From Antedon mediterranea (lineage: Eukaryota; Echinodermata; Crinoidea; Comatulida; Antedonidae): a stretch of DNA of 64,000 nucleotides. Below, in pieces: positions 26,562 to 36,701 of the stretch (its first letter is position 1; each line of letters starts with the position of its first letter). A model generated the notes under the pieces. It was not told the origin of the DNA and searched no databases. It saw only the letters and a program-made list of their open reading frames with translations. The position numbers and the translations under genes were made by a program. The stretch lies in NCBI RefSeq assembly GCF_964355755.1, contig NC_092670.1, forward strand, positions 17,111,201-17,175,200, in the 5' to 3' direction.

Positions 26562-26771
26562 ATGAAGGTTAAATTAATCATCAACAAATGGAAAAAATCA
26601 AGTATAATGACAATTACTAAAGAAAGTAAGGAACAGTCGATTGATTGTAAACAATGTCCAAATAAAACAGAATGTTCAAAACTGCATACAGGAGAGAAAC
26701 CTGAATTTAAACAGTGTGGAGAAAAGTTTAAAGAACAAGGTTTAGATGAAAATGTAAGGGAAACATACTGA
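26562..26771 (+). pseudogene. frame-shifted 5' part of zinc-finger locus 1
   Basis: This short frame opens at an ATG and reads basic sequence followed by eroded fingers (ECSKLHTGEKPEFKQCGEKF). It ends at a TGA. Alignment of the DNA with the repeat units downstream shows one extra base near 26760 (AGGGAAACATACT against AGGACACATACT in intact units). Without it, the frame would join the large array that starts at 26839. In the downstream frame the next finger has also lost a cysteine (YVFEHC). So either the protein now starts at 26839, or the locus is in decay. Confidence 0.6.
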
Positions 26772-26838
26772 AGAGAAGCCTTATGTATTTGAACATTGTG
26801 AAGAAAAGTTTAGGGAGAAACCAGGTTTAGCTGAACAT

Positions 26839-29178
26839 ATGAGGACACATACTGAAGAGATGCCTTATGTATGTGAACATTGTGAAGAAAAGTTTAAAGA
26901 AAAACAGGATTTAGCTGAACATATGAGGGCACACACTGCAGAGATGCCTTATGTATGTGAACATTGTCAGGACAAGTTTAAAGAAAAACAGGATTTAGCT
27001 GAACATATGAGGACACATACTGAAGAGATGCCTTATGTATGTGAACATTGTGAAGACACATTTAAAGAAAAACAGGATTTAGCTGAACATATGAGGACAC
27101 ACACTGCAGAGATGCCTTATGTATGTGAACATTGTGGAAAGAAGTTTAAACAAAAAAACCGTTGGACTAAACATATCAGAATACACACTGGTGAGAGGCC
27201 TCATGTATGTGAACATTGTGGAAAAGATTTTAGATTAAAATCTGTCTTGAATCAACATATTATTAACTTACACACTGGAGAGAAGCCGCATGTATGTGAA
27301 TATTGTGGAATGAGATTTAGATTGAAATCAATTTTGAGTCGACATATGGGCAAACATGCTGAATGGAGGCCTCATGTATGTGAATATTGTGGAAAGAAGT
27401 TTAAACATAAAAACCGTTGGACTAAACATATCAGAATACACACTGGTGAGAGACCTCATGTATGTGAACATTGTGGAAAAGATTTTAGATTAAAATCTGT
27501 GTTGAATCAACATATTAGCATACACACTGGAGAGATGCCTTATATATGTGAACATTGTGGAAAGAAGTTTAAACATAAAAACCGTTGGACTAAACATATC
27601 AGAATACACACTGGTGAGAGGCCTCATGTATGTGAACATTGTGGAAAAGATTTTAGATTAAAATCTGTGTTGAATCAACATATAAGTATACACACTGGAG
27701 AGAAGCCGCATGTATGTGAACATTGTGGAATGGGATTTAGATTAAAATCAATCTTGAGTCGACATATGGAAAAACATGCTGAAGGGAGGCCTCATGTATG
27801 TGAATATTGCGGAAAGAAGTTTAAATCAAAATCAACCTTGATTGTACACATTAGCATACATACTGGAGAGAGGCCTTATGTATGTGAATATTGTGGCAAG
27901 CACTTTAAACACAAACACCGTTGGACTAAACATATCACAATACACACTGGTGAGAGGCCTCATATATGTGAACATTGTGGAAAAGGTTGTAGATTAAAAT
28001 CGGGGTTGAAACGACATATGCAAATACACACTGGTGAGAGGCCTTATGTATGTGAACATTGCGGAAAAAAGTTTAGTACAGGTCAGAATTTAAAAAGACA
28101 TATTTTGATACACACGGGAGAAACACCTTTTCAGTGTAAATTTTGTGATAAGAAATTTAATCGAATGGTTTTGATGAAGACTCATGAAATGGGACATACT
28201 GGAGAACGTCCTTTTCAATGTGAAGTTTGTGGAAACGGATTTAAAGAAGCAAGTAAATTAAAAAGACATTTAAAGTTGCATACAGATGAAAAGCTAAACA
28301 AATGTAAATATTGCGAAAAGGAATTTAAAGAATATCATAGTTTGAAGAATCATTTGGAGGAAATACACAATGGACAAGCTCTATTTGAATGCTCAGTTTG
28401 TGGAAAGAAATGTCATTCCAACACATCATTAAAATTGCATTCAAAAACCCATACTAGAGAGTCATTAACTATTGAATGTGAACATTGTGGTAAGGCTTCT
28501 TCTGAGAAAAGTACTAACATGCTGTCACACTCCATTACAGATTGTGATGAGTCACCAATTAATTGCCAACATTGTGGAAAGCAATTCACCGAGAAAAGTA
28601 AGAAATTTACAGAGTTACTCTTTTTTTGTGAACATTGTGGGAGAAATTTCAAACAAAAAACTGGTCTAAAAGCACATTTAAGAATCCATACTGGAGAGTT
28701 GCCATTTGATTGTAAATATTGTGGGAAGAAATTTAGGCAATCCTATGCTATGTATGTACATTTGAGGATTCACACTGGAGAAAAGCTATATGTTTGTGAA
28801 ACATGTGGAAAAAGTTTTTACACCAAAGGCAATTTGAAAAGACATTGCAGGATACATACAGGAGAACAACCCTACGAATGCAAACAATGTGGAAAGAAAT
28901 TTAGTCAACGTACTGCATTAAAAGTTCATTTGAGGGTTCACACAGGAGAGACACCCTATGCATGTGAACATTGTGGAAGGAAGTTTAAAGACTATAAATG
29001 TTTTAAAAAGCATTTAGCATTACACAATACAAATATGGCTAGTCATTCAAGTTCTACCTTTTCAATAAGTATGTCTAATTCTGCTCATTGCATTAATGAT
29101 TTTCATTCTTACATTGTGTGGTTTTTAAGCACTATTTTCATGTTGGGCATGATTCTGCTGATTATAAAAATCATTTAA
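26839..29178 (+). CDS. C2H2 zinc-finger protein 1, about 24 intact fingers, hydrophobic C-terminus
   Basis: A single 779-residue open frame. The first ATG in frame is itself inside a finger; an in-frame TAA lies at 26755. I count about 26 finger units, of which two (around residues 545-590) are degenerate. The first three are near-identical acidic fingers (CEHC..KFKEKQDLAEHM) with E-M-P linkers. Later ones alternate FKxKNRWTKH and FRLKSVLNQH types with canonical TGE-K/R-P linkers. The last finger is followed by a serine-rich stretch and a strongly hydrophobic end, YIVWFLSTIFMLGMILLIIK, resembling a tail anchor. No KRAB, SCAN, BTB or ZAD domain is seen. C2H2 proteins usually bind DNA, but the acidic fingers make that doubtful for the N-terminal part. 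The 3' half is nearly identical in DNA to locus 2. Confidence 0.8.
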   Translation: MRTHTEEMPYVCEHCEEKFKEKQDLAEHMRAHTAEMPYVCEHCQDKFKEKQDLAEHMRTHTEEMPYVCEHCEDTFKEKQDLAEHMRTHTAEMPYVCEHCGKKFKQKNRWTKHIRIHTGERPHVCEHCGKDFRLKSVLNQHIINLHTGEKPHVCEYCGMRFRLKSILSRHMGKHAEWRPHVCEYCGKKFKHKNRWTKHIRIHTGERPHVCEHCGKDFRLKSVLNQHISIHTGEMPYICEHCGKKFKHKNRWTKHIRIHTGERPHVCEHCGKDFRLKSVLNQHISIHTGEKPHVCEHCGMGFRLKSILSRHMEKHAEGRPHVCEYCGKKFKSKSTLIVHISIHTGERPYVCEYCGKHFKHKHRWTKHITIHTGERPHICEHCGKGCRLKSGLKRHMQIHTGERPYVCEHCGKKFSTGQNLKRHILIHTGETPFQCKFCDKKFNRMVLMKTHEMGHTGERPFQCEVCGNGFKEASKLKRHLKLHTDEKLNKCKYCEKEFKEYHSLKNHLEEIHNGQALFECSVCGKKCHSNTSLKLHSKTHTRESLTIECEHCGKASSEKSTNMLSHSITDCDESPINCQHCGKQFTEKSKKFTELLFFCEHCGRNFKQKTGLKAHLRIHTGELPFDCKYCGKKFRQSYAMYVHLRIHTGEKLYVCETCGKSFYTKGNLKRHCRIHTGEQPYECKQCGKKFSQRTALKVHLRVHTGETPYACEHCGRKFKDYKCFKKHLALHNTNMASHSSSTFSISMSNSAHCINDFHSYIVWFLSTIFMLGMILLIIKII

Positions 29179-29623
29179 ATATTATAAGTAATATAAATAT
29201 AAACAAGACCAATAACAAAATATTTAAAAAATCCCTGTACTAATACTACAATGATTTTTTTTGGAAAATAGGCCAAATATTAATTTATAACCAATTTCTG
29301 TATTACCGTATGTCATATTTCTAAATTTTTTAGTTGGCTTTCAAGATTCAATAGGGAGCCTTGCGATTTGCGACAAAAAACAACCTAACTATAGGTTATG
29401 TCGATTCATTGTGCATGTTGGGAATTTGGGACATGCTTCCTTGGTCAACACCTCAACCCGGTACTACTGTATTGGTGGTTCTAGATCCAGAAAACAACTA
29501 ATTCCTCCTCGGTCGTTTTTTTTTTACAAATCCACATTCAACTTACACAATTTAATACAGATATCTAGTACGACACAATAAATGCTTCATTGCCTAAAGA
29601 TATATTCATATTTTTTTTTCCAG
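29179..29623. other. intergenic/intronic sequence between zinc-finger loci
   Basis: No exon is recognised. A polypyrimidine tract and CAG ending at 29623 form the acceptor for the next locus. The first exon of that locus was not found here and may lie farther upstream. Confidence 0.4.
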
Positions 29624-32100
29624 TTAATGACAAGAAGATTTCTAATGAAGATGAACTATATACAGTTGGTAATGATATGAAAAATTGTTTGCCAAAGGTA
29701 AAAGAAACAGACGAATCTCAGGAAGTTGAAATTTGTCTGGATTCAGAGCAAATACAAATTATAATTTATGAAAACTTTCAATTATTTGAAACAGCGATGA
29801 GTGAAAAAGAACAGAATACAAACAGCCTAAACAAAGATACCTGTATTTTGAATAGTCCAATAGAAGGCAGAGAAATCATTGGCGAAAGTGAGCCTAGAAG
29901 TAATGATGACAACACTTGCATGGATGACACTAGTAAAACAACTGAACAGTACAATACAAATTCAACAGCAACAAAATTCTTGAAAGAAGAAGAATGTGAA
30001 TATGATAAAAATCCTGCTAATGATAGACAATTGAAAATGCAAACAAAAATTTCACACGAATTCGAAGTACAAAATGAATATCAAATCCAGGTGTGTGAAC
30101 AAGAGGAATTGAGTCTTGAATCCCACATGAGAGTACAGATAGAGGAATTACCTGAAAATATTAGGAACCATACTGACGAGATGCCTTATGTTTGTGAACA
30201 TTGTGAGGACAATTTTAAAGAAAAACAGGATTTAGCTGAACATATGAGGACACATACTGAAGAGATGCCTTATGTATGTGAACATTGTGAGGACACATTT
30301 AGAGAGAAACAGGATTTAGCTGAACATATGTGGACACATACTGAAGAGATGCCTTATGTATGTGAAGAAAAGTTTAAAGAAAAACAGGATTTAGCTGAAC
30401 ATATGAGGGCACATACTGAAGAGATGGCTTATGTATGTGAACATTGTGAAGACAAGTTTAGAGAAAAACAGGATTTAGCTGAACATATGAGGACACACAC
30501 TGCAGAGATGCCTTATGTATGTGAACATTGTGAAGACAAGTTTAGAAAAAAACAGGATTTAGCTGAACATATGAGGACACATACTGAAGAGATGCCTTAT
30601 GTATGTGAACATTGTGAAGACAAGTTTAGAGAAAAACAGGATTTAGCTAAACATATGAGGACACACACTGCAGAGATGCCTTATGTATGTGAACATTGTG
30701 AAGACAAGTTTAAAGAAAAACAAGGTTTAGCTGAACATATGAGGACACATACTGACGAGATGCCTTATGTATGTGAACATTGTGAGGACAAGTTTAAAGA
30801 AAAACAGGATTTAGCTGAACATATGAGGACACATACTGACGAGATGCCTTATGTATGTGAACATTGTGAGGAAAAATTTAGAGAAAAACAGGATTTAGCT
30901 GAACATATGAGGTCACATACTGCAGAGATGCCTTATGTATGTGAACATTGTGGAAAGAAGTTTAAACAAAAAAACCGTTGGACTAAACATATTACAATAC
31001 ACACTGGAGAAAAGCCTCATATATGTGAACATTGTGGAAAGGATTTTAGATTAAAATCGTTCTTGAATAAACATATGAAAATACACACTGGAGAGAGGCC
31101 TTATGTATGTGAACATTGTGGACAGAGGTTTATTACAAGTCATAATTTAAAAAGACATATTTTGATACACACAGGAGAAACACCTTATCAGTGTAAATTT
31201 TGTGATAAGAAATTTAATCAATTGGTTGTGATGAAGACTCATGAAATGGGACATACTGGAGAACGTCCTTTTCAATGTGAAGTTTGTGGAAACGGATTTA
31301 AAGAAGCAAGTAAATTAAAAAGACATTTAAAGTTGCGTACAGATGAAAAGCCAAACAAATGTAAATATTGTGAAAAGGAATTTAAAGAATATCATAGTTT
31401 GAAGAATCATTTGGAGGAAATACACACTGGACAAGCTCTATTTGAATGCTCAGTTTGTGGAAAGAAATGTCATTCCAACACATCATTAAAATTGCATTTA
31501 AAAACCCATACTAGAGAGTCATTAACTATTGAATGTGAACATTGTGGTAAGGCTTCTTCTGAGAAAAGTAACATGCTGTCACACTCCATTACAGATTGTG
31601 ATGAGTCACCAATTAATTGCCAACATTGTGGAAAGCAATTCACAGAGAAAAGTAAGAAATTTACAGAGTCACTCTTTTTTTGTGAACATTGTGGGAGAAA
31701 ATTCAAACAAAAAAGTGGTCTAAAAGCACATTTAAGAATCCATACTGGAGAGTTGCCATTTGATTGTAAATATTGTGGGAAGAAATTTAGGCAATCCAGC
31801 AGTATGCATGAACATTTGAGGATTCACACTGGAGAAAAGCCATATGTTTGTGAAACATGTGGAAAACAATTTTACAAAAAAGGCAATTTGCAAAGACATT
31901 GCAGGATACATACAGGAGAACAACCCTACGAATGCAAACAATGTGGAAAGAAATTTAGTCAACGTACTGCATTAAAAGTTCATTTGAGGATTCACACAGG
32001 AGAGACACCCTATGCATGTGAACATTGTGGGAAAAAATTCAAGGATTTTAGTAGTTGTAAAAAACATGTGTTATTGCATGTTAAAAAGCTCCAGATATAA
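29624..32100 (+). CDS. C2H2 zinc-finger protein 2 (main exon; 5' exon not identified)
   Basis: The exon begins after TTTTTTTTTCCAG and enters with two bases of a split codon. Reading continues V-N-D-K-K-I-S-N-E-D to the TAA at 32100, about 825 residues. The first internal ATG in frame is at 29677. About 170 residues of acidic, finger-free sequence precede the fingers. Nine near-identical acidic fingers (CEHCEDKFKEKQDLAEHMRT) follow, joined by T-E/A/D-E-M-P linkers; the third has lost its second cysteine (YVCEEKFKEK). Ordinary fingers come next, with two degenerate units in the same place as in locus 1, one finger with its last His changed to Arg (KLRTDEKP), and a short basic end. The role is probably nucleic-acid or protein binding in the nucleus. 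A polyadenylation signal AATAAA lies at 32330-32335. Confidence 0.85.
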
Positions 32101-33096
32101 TAAGATGCTTACTAAATACAATTTCAGTTGATAAATGGCATTGCCATTTTGAAAAGTTTAGTTATGTATATTGTTGTTACTACACTGTTTATCTTTAAAC
32201 TAAAAGTTATTTGTTTTGAAAAGTTTATTTATGTACATTGTGAATGTTGTTGCTACAATGTTTATCTTTAAATTATTTGTTGTTTTTGGATGGTAAAAAT
32301 TGCCAGAGCACATTGTATTGTTGTTCTGTAATAAAAGATCTTTGAAAAAAATATTGTATTTGTATTTTAATTTCTCCTTTACTGAGGGGGAAAAAGTGGT
32401 TGGAAAAGTTTTTAGAAAGTTTTAACCAATCATTTTTTCTAGATAAACCGCGCGTTTATCCCTCCTCCACACGCGTTTTCAACCCAAAATACAACACAAC
32501 CACGAGGAGTACGTACTCTGGTCGGTTCGCGCCCTCTACCAAGGCTTTGTTTACCGTTCCTTCTGCAGTATTATATAGGCCTAGGCTCTCTCTCTGGAGG
32601 AGGTACGTGGCCGTTGATTTGTCGGTTTGAAATTGGATAAATAATTATTATAAATATATTATAGGCCTAATAATTATTCTAAACTTGATTTTTTTTTAAT
32701 ATTGAGAGAGATTATTTAGAAGGTTAGGTTTAGTTTGGGAAGTAGATCAGCTATCTTGCAATTCTTTGTAATAGAAAATAATTAAGGTAATGAATTATTC
32801 ATGATTCCTGCCTTAATTGCATAGGAAAAAAATAATGCAAACAAACAAACAAACAAGTGTTATATTATTTTTACATTAGGTATGTTTTTGTTATTGAATG
32901 CTGATTATTCACATCGATTAAAAAATAATGGATCGATCACACCACCACATGATGATTATTGTATTGACTACAGACAATGGACTAAATGACATGTATACTA
33001 AAATACAAACATCTTGAAAATGAACAGAAATCTTTTCATGAAATGTATCCAAAAAATTGAACTTATGGTGTAACATTAAATGAAATAAAAACACTA
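32101..33096. promoter_or_regulatory. ZNF2 3' UTR, then CpG-bearing region upstream of ZNF3
   Basis: AATAAA at 32330 closes locus 2. From about 32440 to 32630 the sequence becomes GC-richer with CpGs (CCGCGCG, CACGCG, GGTTCGCGCCC), a TATATAGGCCTAGG word near 32573 and a CT run. It looks like the promoter of the next locus. From 32640 to 33096 it is AT-rich with no gene recognised. Confidence 0.45.
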
Positions 33097-34327
33097 ATGG
33101 CTATGGAAGAAGATTCTGAAATCAATGTTGAAATAGGTAAAGTTTATATTTATATGCATATTTTATTATTTGTTATGGTTACATTATATATGTCCTATTT
33201 AAATATCAATAAGCATTTTACATATTGTTTTATTTCATAAATACTGTACTGCAGTTGTTCTTTTTCAGGTTACTATAAAGAATATATTCGGATTGATGAA
33301 GAAGGCTCAGATGAAGAACTTGCAGAAGAAAGTAATGAAGATAATTTGGTAACTAATAAAACTGGATTTATTTATGCTCAAAATAAAGATGGTGAAAAAT
33401 GTATTGATGATTGCAAAATGCAAAAATCTGTAAAATTGATAGAAGACAATAGTGAAGATGAAATGATGTATAAATGTGAACATTGTGCACAGAATGTAGA
33501 TTTAAATACATTAAGAGTTCATTTGGGAATTGAAAGAGAAAAAATGCAATTTGAATATGAATTTTGTGGAAAGGTATTTGATCATGAAAGTAATTTAAGA
33601 ATTCATCTTAGAAGGCATACTGGAAAGATACCATATGAATGTAAATACTGTAGAAAAATTTGTAATAAACTTACTGATTTGGAAAAACATATACGGATGC
33701 ATACAGGGGAAACACAATATGAATGTGAATACTGTGGAAGGACGTTTAATAGGTTTAGTCATCTGGAAAGGCATATAAGAATACATACTGGTGAAACTCC
33801 ATTCAAATGTGACTATTGTGAAAAGAAGTTCCAACGCAAGAGCTATTTGAAAACTCATATGATGATACATACAGGTGATTCACCACATGTCTGTCAACAT
33901 TGTGGAAAGAAATTTATCCAGAAGTGCAATTTAAGAACACACTTAAGAGTACACACTGGGGAAACACCATTCTAATGTGAACTATGTGGCAGAAAATTTA
34001 AAAATAATAGTTATTTGAAAACACATATGATGATACACACAGGAGAGACGCCATTTGAATGTCAGCAGTGTGGAAAGAAATTTAGCAAAAACAGCAATTT
34101 GAAAAGACACTTGTTAATACATACAGGGGAGACGCCTTATAAATGTGGAGATTGTGGGAGAAAATTTAATCAAAGGCAATTTAAATGCCCATTTGATTTT
34201 ACATACAAGAGAAACGCCTTTTAATTGTGATATTTGTGGCAAGAAATTTGGACAAATACCATATTTAAAAGCTCATTTAAAAATACATAATAAAAATTCT
34301 ACAGCAGCATTAGTGACATGTACATAA
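33097..34327 (+). pseudogene. C2H2 zinc-finger locus 3, disrupted
   Basis: Exon 1 (33097-33136, M-A-M-E-E-D-S-E) ends at a GT donor. Exon 2 starts at 33269 after TTTTTCAG with a compatible phase and an acidic stretch (DEEGSDEELAEESNED). Fingers follow, the first two eroded (the second has Tyr for its first Cys: FEYEFC), then four good ones. A TAA at 33973-33975 interrupts right after HTGETPF. The same frame then continues with further fingers until it is lost near 34178, where sequence reading NQ-KGNLNAH is split by a length change of -2 or +1. The last finger is read in another frame to 34327. The intact part could still make a roughly 250-residue protein, but the locus is broken relative to its ancestral length. 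Confidence 0.8.
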
Positions 34328-34740
34328 AGAACCAAATGTTGTAAATTATTATAAATGCATCTTTTACTTGAGGACATATGTAATGTTGGCACATTGTGGT
34401 CTTTTGTTCCTTCGTTCATTGTCCCATGACCTAGTAGTACTTTCATTATACAACACTCATAAACTCGCAAATGTTTGGTAGGAAAAAACTTGTTGTACGC
34501 AGTGGTGAGGGTATCATTCATTATATTCACTTTATCATATACATCTTTTATACTATAGACCTGCGACCAGTCAAATTTGGTAATCCAGTTTCCGAAATTT
34601 CTCATCGACGAATCAGTACAAGGCTTAAAAATCTTTGTAACCATTTTACCATTACACTTAATTGAGTCCAGCGGTTTCCAAATAATGACATCACTTTTTC
34701 CAAGTGGGGCTTGAATTGTAGGAGTCATGGTAGAGTTGAC
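34273..34740 (-). mobile_element. non-LTR retrotransposon relic (segment between endonuclease and reverse transcriptase)
   Basis: The minus-strand frame reads SDVIIWKPL, then TKIFKPCTDSSMRNFGNWI, FDWSQV, and ends near NKFFPTKHLRV. That order (end of an endonuclease domain, F..W.....DW..V, N..FP.K) is typical of the linker between endonuclease and reverse transcriptase in LINE elements. The catalytic domains are absent, so it is a fragment. The subfamily cannot be stated. Confidence 0.6.
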
Positions 34741-34829
34741 TGTGTTAGAATTTAAAACAAATAAATGAAATACACACAATATAAAATTAATTGATAAGTT
34801 TATGGGAAAATAAATGTGCAAATACACTA

Positions 34830-36701
34830 CAATTCATAAAATGTAGATGTACAACAGTATAATAATAATCAATCGCATTTAGAAATTATACATTGATATT
34901 GCTTTTTCGTTAATAAACAAACATGGTTTAGGCGGAAATGTATAGTACCCACCACACATCAATTATAATATAGCAAATAGAAAAAAATGCTAAATATTTG
35001 AAGATTTAAATCCCATCACCACTAATGTTAGTCCAAATTCATGTTTACCAGCATGCAATTTATTTAAGTATTATTGCTCTAATATAAATGTATGCGACGC
35101 CCAGATTTATAGATTGGATTTTACGACACTATAAAAAGATTAAAAATGATGAAACTAAATATCACCAAATTCATAAAAGTATGGACGGAAAAGAACCCCA
35201 CTTAAGAACATTTAATAGGATTCATTGATATGTGTATACAAAAAAAAATCATTTCCTGGGCCTTCCTACTGTACAAATATGTTTGACTTCTGTTGATTAA
35301 ATGCACATTGTAATATACAGAAATAAATTGTGGTACAAAGTACAAAATATAGATAGAAATCATTGTATATTTTTATATTTCATAGTTTTCAAGAGTACTG
35401 TAAAACTGTAAATAAAGTCTTTAAATGAAGTCTTCAAATTAGTATATAAATACTAAATATTAAATCAGTGAAATGTTATTAATTAAAGTCCCCCTCACTA
35501 ATAAACAGTACCTTATTGTTGCAGCAATTTGGTCTATTTTAAAAGGATTGACATTATTTAAATTGAGAATATTTTCTCCCTACAGTACACCCAGGCTGCA
35601 GCAAGAACGGTGATATAACCACCAATTATTAATTAAATTACAGTATGCTGGCTCTTTGTTGTACACGATAGAAGCGTCTCTTTCCCTTTATCCACTTACT
35701 CTACTAATTAATCAGTAATTATACTTTACTACATTTTCCTTCTTTAATTTAATCTACAATTATAATATTCCTATGTTCCCATCCAAAATAGTGTTAACAA
35801 AAACGAAAATTAAGTCCAATGTTGGATATACATATCCTCGTGATTTCTGTATAATGCAATAAATCATAGAAATTACTACAGTATAACAACAAATAATAAT
35901 ACTTATTATTGGAATGGATAGAATATTTCTATTAGTTGAAAGATGGACTGCAACTGGTCTATTTATCGATGTGGAGCAGTTCATCTCTCAGCTAATGTAA
36001 TCCATTCCACAAATACAAACATTATTTGTTTTATAACACACCTGTGACTGTCAAAGGCTAGGCACTAGACCTATACAAATTATGGTGTGTGGAGTAGAGC
36101 ACACTTAAGGTCGGTTTTCAAATGCAACATCATGTTCACAAAATTCTAAATTAACCCTGAACATTCAAAGTTCCACTAATCATGGGGTTGGATCCAAATA
36201 ATGCATGGCACATGACAAGCGACCAATTAAATGGCAAGGATACACATTGGTGTGTTATACTATTTTTAACGTACAGCTTGTTAGACTGGAGAACTTGTGT
36301 TATTTATTGCACTATTAACAGTTGATCTACATCGCAAAAAACAATGCAATATATATCCTATGTTATAATTAAATTTATATTCCTGATTATAGGATCTAAA
36401 ACAAAACTAATTTAACATGTTCTGCTTACATGCTCCATTATTCATTTGCTTATAGATTATATTCAAATCAAAATGTTAATTTACTTCAATAAATTATTTG
36501 AATTAAACTTTATGTAGATTAACAAGTTAACATACAATACTTGATTTGTTTCAGAGAAGACAGTAAGAAATTTGCATGTTACACAGGTGTTTTCAATACA
36601 CAAATTATCTTCAAAACTGTCAAAAGTGAGCAAATTGCCATCAATGGCAATGTTTCTTTTTGGTAGTATAAAACATGTAAGTTGTTTTTAAATTATGTTG
36701 T
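34830..36701. other. intergenic, no gene recognised
   Basis: AT-rich sequence between the retrotransposon relic and the GALNT stop codon. I see no exon, RNA gene or tandem repeat in it. Part of the right end is presumably GALNT 3' UTR. Confidence 0.5.
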
